From positions 1 to 64,000 of the forward strand of contig JAKSNS010000006.1 of assembly GCA_024399545.1 (NCBI GenBank): 64,000 nt of DNA. The letters are read 5' to 3'. The DNA is from Paludibacteraceae bacterium. GTDB lineage: Bacteria > Bacteroidota > Bacteroidia > Bacteroidales > Paludibacteraceae. The translations under genes were made by a program, and so were the position numbers. Below, piece after piece: positions 48,329 through 54,048 of the stretch (the stretch's first letter is position 1; the number at the start of each line of letters is the position of its first letter). The notes under the pieces are model-generated. The model was not told where the DNA came from. It saw only the letters and a program-made list of their open reading frames with translations, and searched no databases.

Positions 48329-48571
48329 ATGAAGATGTTTCTTGAAATAATCAAAGCCGAATATTTGGAAGACTATAAGGTAAAACTTCATTTCAACAAT
48401 GGAGAATGCCGTATAGCGGATTTGTGTTCGTCTTTGAAAGGTGAGATTTTTGCTCCCTTGAAGGATTTGGAGTACTTCAAGAGGTTTGCTATTAAGTTTA
48501 ATACAATTGAGTGGGAGAATGGTGCAGACTTTGCACCAGAGTATCTTTATGATATAAGCATAACAGCATGA
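48329..48571 (+). CDS. DUF2442 domain protein
   Basis: An 80-residue small protein: FLEIIKAEYLEDYKVKLHFNNGECRIADL, KGEIFAPLKDLEYFKRFAIKFNTIEWENGADFAPEYLYD. This is the standard DUF2442 pattern (L-x-V-x-F-D/N-x-G, then W-x-N-G-A/x-D-x-x-P-E-x-L). These proteins are usually paired with a DUF4160 partner in a presumed toxin-antitoxin unit. I see no DUF4160 here: the upstream 150 bases are spacer and the downstream bases reach a terminator. I start at ATG 48329 in preference to the ATG at 48302. Confidence 0.75.
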   Translation: MKMFLEIIKAEYLEDYKVKLHFNNGECRIADLCSSLKGEIFAPLKDLEYFKRFAIKFNTIEWENGADFAPEYLYDISITA

Positions 48572-48659
48572 TCCGTTGTTCTGACACAAAAATTGCCCAA
48601 TGTATTGGCACGTCGTCTAAAGAGATGGCAGGACTGTAATTTACATACCGCATAATAAT

Positions 48660-48687
48660 GGAGGCAAGTTCAGCCTCCGTTTTTTTA
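48660..48687 (+). terminator. Terminator after the DUF2442 gene
   Basis: GGAGGC (48660-48665) pairs with GCCTCC (48673-48678), followed by GT7. It is the equivalent of the terminator at 46032-46060 in the same cassette. Confidence 0.75.
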
Positions 48688-48721
48688 TTGTATAGAGATA
48701 ACGTTAAGGCTATGTGTTCTG

Positions 48722-48757
48722 ATTCTTCGAGCATCACTGCAGTGATGCTCGAAGAAT
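48722..48757. repeat. Perfect 36-base palindrome
   Basis: Arms of 18 bases with no spacer, beginning ATTCTTCGAGCATCACTG. It lies between the terminator and the promoter of cassette copy C. Confidence 0.95.
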
Positions 48758-48798
48758 TGAGCTTCAAAAAACAATAATCAAAAAAAATTTCCGAAACA

Positions 48799-48830
48799 TT
48801 TGCCCAAGTCAGAAATTATATCTACCTTTG
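48799..48830 (+). promoter_or_regulatory. Promoter cassette copy C
   Basis: TTTG (48799-48802), 20 bases and TACCTTTG (48823-48830); preceded by TTTCCGAAACATTTGCCCAA. It drives the frameshifted kinase-like gene starting at 48855. Confidence 0.8.
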
Positions 48831-48854
48831 CAATCTCAAACCACGTTAAAGTAA

Positions 48855-49516
48855 ATGATTGACAGATATGGCATATTTGACACCTTATCACAAGGAGAAG
48901 ACAGAGAGATGTCTTCAGAAAATGAAAGAGTGGAGAAAGTCGCAAATGACATTAGAAGAGCAGTTGGCTGCCGCACAGACAATGAAGGACAATATGGCCA
49001 AAGGAATTGCGATGCAATCTCAGCACTAAATGAACTTGAGAAACGTTGTGCCGAAAACTTGGCAAAAGACAATAATTGCTGGATACCATTCGATGAAATT
49101 TTCAATTTAGGCATTCATGGACCAAGTGGCAGTGAATCTGATACATATTTTCTAAAGAGGGTTATGTTTTTAAGGTGAATAATCTTCTTCATTCTCAGGA
49201 TAGCATCATGTTGGTGCTGACAAAAACAATCCTTTATAATAAACTTTTCCTAGACTCCGCTTATGCATTTGTCGGTTTTACAGGATTTGAAGGCCGTAGT
49301 GTATATCCCGTGTTAAAGCAAGACTATATTTCTAATGGTCATCCTGCTACCCAAAATGAGATTGATTGTTACATGGCGGCATGTGGATTTGGAAAACTCT
49401 GTGATGGTCGATATGCCAATGACAAATATGAACTTTGGGATGTTTTCCCTAAAAACGTATTAAAGGACGAATCGGGAGATATATTTGTGATTGACCTGGA
49501 AATTAGCGTGAAATGA
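48855..49516 (+). pseudogene. Polyvalent-protein kinase-like gene, broken by a frameshift
   Basis: Two frames, 48855-49178 and the GTG-started 49175-49516, are parts of one protein. The second frame read upstream gives KEGYVFKVNN (P-loop/Lys region), so the break lies near 49140-49155, around GATACATATTTTC. The joined protein has a helical N-terminus, GPSGSESDTY (glycine-rich loop), FKVNNLLHS, LDSAYAFVGFTGFEG, ATQNEIDCYMAACGF, WDVFPKNVL (HRD-like) and IFVIDLEI (DFG-like). This order fits the Ser/Thr/Tyr kinase family found in polyvalent proteins (Kinase-PolyVal), by memory. A sequencing error could also give the frameshift. Confidence 0.55.
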
Positions 49517-49604
49517 CGATAAAAATATTGGATGCCTTTGTCTGCGTAGTTTGTTTAAGATAAAACAGCGTAATTATGAATAAGAATTTTGTGTGAGCAA
49601 TTTT

Positions 49605-50846
49605 ATGAAGATTAATTCAATTAAAGATATTTGCATAGGAGATATCACCCCTATGAATGAAAATGATTCTATAGACTCGCTGAAATGTAATTTGTATGGA
49701 CATAATCCTAAATTGAGCGAAGTGCTAAATCTTACACAGTCTGTGATAGAAGGTTGGAATTATGATTTATATATAAACAAATTTTTCCCTGTCAATGTTT
49801 TTGGTTATTATTATACTCATGGTTTATTATTTGAGAACGAAAAAAACTTTAAAACTTGTTTGTATGCTGGACGAAGAAAGTTTTTTGATGAATATAAATC
49901 TCAATTAGAAGAGAATGTATCGCTTTATGAAGCGAGAAACCGTTATTTTAGGTGTGGTGAATTTGAAAGAAATGAGATAAATATTCATTATAACATTCTT
50001 AAACCTAAGCAGGACGATTGTCTAAATGTCATAAAACAAAAATATCTGCAACCCGATATTGTTGCTTCACTTTTGGCCTTAAATGTTGACATAGAAAAAT
50101 TTTGGTATGTATTACTTTGGTTAATGCACTATATTAATTCCAAATTTTCAAATCAGTTTGAGAAATTTAGACCGGCTTTAGATTGTTTTGAAGAACTTTG
50201 TGAGACAATTGAAACTGAGAATTTGTTATATAATAATGATAAAAATCTATTGTCAGATGAGAAAGAGTGTGAACTAAAATATAATTTAGTGCTTGAAACT
50301 CATGATAGGTGTGGAAAAAATGCTGTTAATATTGACAATCCACTTGTCTTGATGACTATTAAAAATTTAATAGAAAAGTATTTGAAGGATGTTATTGATA
50401 GCACAGAAGAACCTCCTCTTTGTTATTCTGATCCTCAGCCTACTAAAAGAGATATGGTTGATATCAACCTGTCTTCGGCTGCCAGTGATAAACACTATTT
50501 TTATAACAATAACAGAAGGCCTAAATCGATATCAACAAAAGCTAAACTATATTGGTTTAGAGAATATTTAAAGGTATATCTGAAGAACTACGAAGGGGTG
50601 CAGGGTAAATGTGTAGGTGACTTCATTGACAATTTTGAAATTATAGATATTGAAAATAAAGTACCAAGTCATAGTGTTAGTATTGACAAAGAATGGTTGA
50701 TATCTCGTTTGAGTTGTGTTGTTGGATATGGTTCAGATGGAGTTTTTAATAATCCTAATCAAAAAGATAAATTGAAAACGACACTCCGCAATATTAATAT
50801 TGATAGTGTGAAAGGTTATTCAAATATATACAAATGTTCAAAATAG
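49605..50846 (+). CDS. Unknown AT-rich protein (413 aa)
   Basis: A soluble, mostly helical protein with no signal peptide. I do not recognise a family. Notable features are aromatic patches (NVFGYYYTHGLLF, WYVLLWLMHYIN), a lysine- and asparagine-rich composition, and a Cys set without a clear zinc pattern. I start at ATG 49605; the GTG 12 bases earlier is possible. Base composition is strongly AT-rich compared with all core genes, pointing to recent transfer. It stands alone, with 89 bases before it and a terminator (50867-50903) after it. No promoter box is clear upstream. Confidence 0.6.
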   Translation: MKINSIKDICIGDITPMNENDSIDSLKCNLYGHNPKLSEVLNLTQSVIEGWNYDLYINKFFPVNVFGYYYTHGLLFENEKNFKTCLYAGRRKFFDEYKSQLEENVSLYEARNRYFRCGEFERNEINIHYNILKPKQDDCLNVIKQKYLQPDIVASLLALNVDIEKFWYVLLWLMHYINSKFSNQFEKFRPALDCFEELCETIETENLLYNNDKNLLSDEKECELKYNLVLETHDRCGKNAVNIDNPLVLMTIKNLIEKYLKDVIDSTEEPPLCYSDPQPTKRDMVDINLSSAASDKHYFYNNNRRPKSISTKAKLYWFREYLKVYLKNYEGVQGKCVGDFIDNFEIIDIENKVPSHSVSIDKEWLISRLSCVVGYGSDGVFNNPNQKDKLKTTLRNINIDSVKGYSNIYKCSK

Positions 50847-50866
50847 AAAATAGTGTTATGATATCG

Positions 50867-50903
50867 AAAGCCAAGATGTTATGAATTGCATCTTGGCTTT
50901 TTT
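50867..50903 (+). terminator. Intrinsic terminator
   Basis: AAAGCCAAGATG (50867-50878) pairs perfectly with CATCTTGGCTTT (50889-50900), followed by further T. Confidence 0.9.
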
Positions 50904-50983
50904 GTTGATAGGAGGAATGTTCTATAAAAAGATTCCTCTATGGAATATGCAAAGAATCTATCTCCCATCTCAGAGAAAAGCCG

Positions 50984-50991
50984 TACCTTTG
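50984..50991 (+). promoter_or_regulatory. -7 box of the DUF3825 cluster
   Basis: TACCTTTG followed by GCATCGTC, about 90 bases before the ATG at 51083. No standard upstream box is visible at the usual spacing. Confidence 0.6.
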
Positions 50992-51082
50992 CATCGTCAA
51001 AAACGAACGTTTTGATGTTAGTCTGGCTAGACAACGATTGTACAACAAATTAGCTCGCAAGGGCACACAAAAACATTTCAAA

Positions 51083-52267
51083 ATGAAATCAATTATTTCA
51101 ATTATGGCTTCAATGCCAAAGTCTGATAACACATTTAATGGTGTAACTGGTTGGATACACCTTGCAAAACTCGGAATAGAATGTTCAAGGAATGGGCTGG
51201 AAATAAAAGAAAAGCTCGAAACTCACATTCGCAATAACTATTCTGATGATATAGAATTGTATGATGACAATAGCTATGTTCCTAAAGTGGTTTATGCACG
51301 TTTGAAAGTACCTGTAAGAGAACAAAATACGTCATCAGTGCTTTCAAAATTGAAGGATTGGGCATATCTTGGTAACATTAATGATATGTTGATCAAACTT
51401 GTGGAAATGAATCTACTTGATGGCGACAAATGGGTTTATCCAAATGGATTGCCTAACTATCCAAATTATCCTATATTGTTCAATCTGCTGCAATGTACTT
51501 TTTGTAGGTTACAGTATCAGGGAAAAGTGGCATATTCCATTGATGGCAGATATGCTGCTTTCAACACTGGACTTGTCAATAAAAAGTATATGTCAATTGT
51601 TGCATTATTCAGTAAGAATGATGAGGGTTTCAAATCTCAATGGATTTTCAAGGATTTTATCATACCTGGTCAGAGGGAAGGGAAAATTCTCAATCAAAAA
51701 TTCAAAGACGAGATTGAACCAGCATCATTCTATGATGACCCATCGGAGTTAATATACAATCTGAAACTTGGAAGCCCAATGATTGATTATGAGCATATAT
51801 TGGCTCAGAGAGTTTATAGATTGCCGGAAAAGTTTCTTGAGCAAATATTTTCACCTACAATTGATGTTCATTCTTGCTTTAAATCAATCGGTGAAGAAAG
51901 AAGACAGCGTTTTGAAGCACTTACTGAATATTTGAGAGCTCACGACTCAGTATATAGAAATATGAAGAACAGGTTTGATGATGCTGTTGAAATAGCAATG
52001 AAACGGACTTGCTGGAACTATAAAACTGCGGTGCCAATGTATTACCCACGTTTCAATAGTATAGGCCTTTTATTGCCGCTTGCATTGGCTGATGAAGCTA
52101 AGATTGACATAGCGTTGATTGTAAACCGGACTCCTGCCGATAAATACGAAGGAGTATCTGTCTTGTCGCTTGATCAGGCTTATACGGATGCACGTGTCAT
52201 TGCTAGACCTAATAGCGAATGGCTAAACGTAGATACAATTGAAGGAAGCAATGAAATTTTTGGTTGA
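51083..52267 (+). CDS. DUF3825 family protein
   Basis: A 394-residue soluble protein. The C-terminal half shows the DUF3825 pattern: a long central segment with WAYLGNINDMLIKLVEMNLL, FNLLQCTFCRLQYQGKVAYS, AAFNTGLVNKKYMSIVALFSKND, then the family end WNYKTAVPMYYPRFNSIGLLLPLALAD...DIALIV and LSLDQAYTDARVIARPNSEWL. The family function is unknown; relatives co-occur with RNA-binding or nuclease-like domains. I chose ATG 51083; a TTG 15 codons upstream is open. It is followed by three more genes with gaps of 4-18 bases that may form an operon. Confidence 0.7.
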   Translation: MKSIISIMASMPKSDNTFNGVTGWIHLAKLGIECSRNGLEIKEKLETHIRNNYSDDIELYDDNSYVPKVVYARLKVPVREQNTSSVLSKLKDWAYLGNINDMLIKLVEMNLLDGDKWVYPNGLPNYPNYPILFNLLQCTFCRLQYQGKVAYSIDGRYAAFNTGLVNKKYMSIVALFSKNDEGFKSQWIFKDFIIPGQREGKILNQKFKDEIEPASFYDDPSELIYNLKLGSPMIDYEHILAQRVYRLPEKFLEQIFSPTIDVHSCFKSIGEERRQRFEALTEYLRAHDSVYRNMKNRFDDAVEIAMKRTCWNYKTAVPMYYPRFNSIGLLLPLALADEAKIDIALIVNRTPADKYEGVSVLSLDQAYTDARVIARPNSEWLNVDTIEGSNEIFG

Positions 52268-52285
52268 ACATAAAATAGCAAAAAT

Positions 52286-52903
52286 ATGAATTACAAAACA
52301 ATTGACACAATTTCTGCAATTTTAGGCAGAGGCGAAGGTATCGTAATTGAATCAGGCATGACTGTCTGTACACCTGAAATGCCAGAAGTGAAAATGTTTC
52401 TTGCGGGTTATGTCGGTTATCATGAAGATTTAAATCTGGAATGCTCAGTATATATGCCAGATTTAAACGGGCCAATAATGGTTACCCAATCAAGAGTATT
52501 AATAGGTAAAAAAGCCCATATAATAATGAACTCTGTAAGGATGGCTGGCGAATCAGAACAAATGGAAATCGATGCAAAACATAAGATTGGAATATTAGAA
52601 TGCGTGGGATTATGCATTGATATTATGCAGCGATTTAATAGTGGGCGGATTAACAAGGATAATATTTGTCACAAACTTCAATCCGTCATGAAAGATAACC
52701 ATGCAGAACGTTTTTCATATGAAAAGCCGAATTTATACTATAAAACCGCATCTGAAGACTTTGTTTTGGAGCGTGAAGATAGAGTTTATGTTGCCAGCAA
52801 ATTTCTATGTCTTTGCAGATATACCAATCCGGTGACAGGAACCCTTTCATATAATTTATTTAATCCTGACAATGTGATTTTGTTGTCAGAAAAAACAAAA
52901 TGA
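52286..52903 (+). CDS. Hypothetical protein in the DUF3825 cluster
   Basis: A 205-residue soluble protein I do not recognise. It has a Gly-rich start (ISAILGRGEGIVIESGM), beta-strand-like alternation (ECSVYMPDLNGPIMVTQSRVLIG) and a helical central region with ECVGLCIDIMQRF. No signal peptide, membrane segment or catalytic motif is evident. It starts 18 bases after the DUF3825 gene, so it is probably cotranscribed and may work with it. Confidence 0.5.
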   Translation: MNYKTIDTISAILGRGEGIVIESGMTVCTPEMPEVKMFLAGYVGYHEDLNLECSVYMPDLNGPIMVTQSRVLIGKKAHIIMNSVRMAGESEQMEIDAKHKIGILECVGLCIDIMQRFNSGRINKDNICHKLQSVMKDNHAERFSYEKPNLYYKTASEDFVLEREDRVYVASKFLCLCRYTNPVTGTLSYNLFNPDNVILLSEKTK

Positions 52904-52907
52904 AACT

Positions 52908-53336
52908 ATGAGATGTTATGCTTTTTGTTCAGTTGATGACAAGTTCACTTTTGGCAAGTATAGAGATTTGATGCTCGGTGATGTCATTGAAATGAATCCA
53001 GAATATATTTACTGGTGTGTTGCCAATGTTGATATCACATTCTCAGAAGACTGTATTATGGAAATTCAGGAAATGTATCCAGATTTCATAATATCGAAAT
53101 CGTTTGATGCAAAAATTCATTGTGGTGAATCTTTTGACGAGGTTTTTTATGAAGATGATAATGATTATTGCTCTTGCAATGAGGATTGGCATGATAACTG
53201 GCAAGATGATTGGTATGAAGAACCGACGTACGATAGGTACGGCGGTTCTTATGCGCAAGATGTGATGGGCTATAGCGATGATGATATTGATACTATATTT
53301 GATGGCGATCCTGACGCGTACTGGAATATTGACTAA
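52908..53336 (+). CDS. ExoX C-terminal-like domain protein
   Basis: A 142-residue protein. Its N-terminal part (FTFGKYRDLMLGDVIEMNPEYIYW, about 13-36) has the FGKYxG-x-LxE(V/I)xxxxPxYxxW pattern of the exodeoxyribonuclease X C-terminal-like domain, a small domain often fused to nucleases and thought to bind nucleic acid. The C-terminal half is very acidic and aromatic (DDNDYCSCNEDWHDNWQDDW), which could mimic DNA or act as a flexible tail. No nuclease domain is fused. It lies four bases after the preceding gene. Confidence 0.55.
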   Translation: MRCYAFCSVDDKFTFGKYRDLMLGDVIEMNPEYIYWCVANVDITFSEDCIMEIQEMYPDFIISKSFDAKIHCGESFDEVFYEDDNDYCSCNEDWHDNWQDDWYEEPTYDRYGGSYAQDVMGYSDDDIDTIFDGDPDAYWNID

Positions 53337-53354
53337 TCAAAACAAAGCAAAAAT

Positions 53355-53537
53355 ATGAGAGACAAAGAATTCTTTTTTATTATTGCCATTACATTGGCAT
53401 TATTAGTAGGGTATTGGGGTAGCACTCGCAAAATCGGTTTCTGGAGAGCGTTCTTATTATCTGTATTAAACATATTTATTGGTATAATTGCAGTATTGTG
53501 CTCAAGAAAAATTGAAAAGAAGGAGGAAGAAAAATGA
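53355..53537 (+). CDS. Small membrane protein (60 aa)
   Basis: A 60-residue protein with two hydrophobic segments (FFFIIAITLALLVGYWG and WRAFLLSVLNIFIGIIAVLC), separated by a basic turn (STRKIG), and a charged C-terminus (SRKIEKKEEEK). Inner-membrane localisation is likely. No family recognised. It overlaps the next gene by four bases (ATGA) and lies 18 bases after the ExoX-C-like gene. Paired small membrane proteins at the end of such clusters may be accessory subunits. Confidence 0.5.
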   Translation: MRDKEFFFIIAITLALLVGYWGSTRKIGFWRAFLLSVLNIFIGIIAVLCSRKIEKKEEEK

Positions 53538-53740
53538 AAACTACAGGAATTGTATTCTTAGTGTTGGGAATTGTGAGTTTCTTGGGCTGTGTGTTAGGTG
53601 GCTCAAGCGTTGTCGGACCTTGCTTCTGGATTGCCTTAGGCGCATTGTTGATTTATAGAAGCAAGGAAAGAGAAGAGCGAAAGAAAAAAGAAATGAGATC
53701 TGATGATGAAAATCATAGGGACATAAGACGTGATTCCTAA
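53534..53740 (+). CDS. Small membrane protein (68 aa)
   Basis: A 68-residue protein with two close hydrophobic segments (TGIVFLVLGIVSFLGCVLGG, FWIALGALLIYRS) and a charged basic/acidic tail (KEREERKKKEMRSDDENHRD). Inner-membrane localisation is likely. It starts within the stop of the preceding small gene (ATGA overlap). Function unknown. Confidence 0.5.
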   Translation: MKTTGIVFLVLGIVSFLGCVLGGSSVVGPCFWIALGALLIYRSKEREERKKKEMRSDDENHRDIRRDS

Positions 53741-53767
53741 GGTCATAAACCTATCTTTGTAGTTTCC

Positions 53768-53813
53768 AAAAAGTGCTGAAATCGACAAAATAATCATCGT
53801 TCCAGCACTTTTT
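53768..53813 (+). terminator. Terminator after the small membrane protein genes
   Basis: AAAAAGTGCTG (53768-53778) pairs perfectly with CAGCACTTTTT (53803-53813) around a 24-base loop that itself contains a small stem. Confidence 0.65.
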
Positions 53814-53823
53814 CCATATTTTT

Positions 53824-53855
53824 CTTGCTCAGTTCAGAGAAACTTATTACCCTTG
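53824..53855 (+). promoter_or_regulatory. Promoter cassette copy D
   Basis: CTTG (53824-53827), exactly 20 bases, TACCCTTG (53848-53855). The bases TTGCTCAGTTCA match the half cassette in front of the IS3 element (44274-44285). It has no intact gene behind it. Confidence 0.55.
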
Positions 53856-53987
53856 CAGCAGTAAAAAACGTCATTAGTATAAAAGAGCAACTTATTGGAA
53901 GACAGGAAGAAACAATAGCACAGACATCCGATAACCCACTTTTCTAAAAAAATCCCCCTAAACCGAAAATATAACGCAGAACTTGAA

Positions 53988-54024
53988 TAAAAAAAGGGCA
54001 GAACCAATTCCTTGGTTCCGCCCT
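53988..54024 (-). terminator. Terminator of ppdK
   Basis: AGGGCAGAACCAA (53995-54007) pairs with TTGGTTCCGCCCT (54012-54024) with one mismatch; on the minus strand a run of T (complement of 53988-53995) follows. Confidence 0.85.
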
Positions 54025-54048
54025 CTATATAAAGATAATTTTTCCAAA

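Larger units (their letters stand above)
53741..54048. other. Gene-free right border of the island
   Basis: Contains a TATCTTTG box (53752-53759), a terminator (53768-53813), promoter cassette copy D (53824-53855), a fragment of about 25 codons after it (...NVISIKEQLIGRQEE...) that resembles the N-terminus of an AAA-type ATPase but has no start codon, and the ppdK terminator (53988-54024). No full gene. Confidence 0.5.

Noticed and set aside
53752-53759. TATCTTTG as a promoter for a short RNA ending at 53813
   Set aside because: The distance to the terminator stem is only nine bases; it more likely belongs to the end of the preceding unit or is chance.
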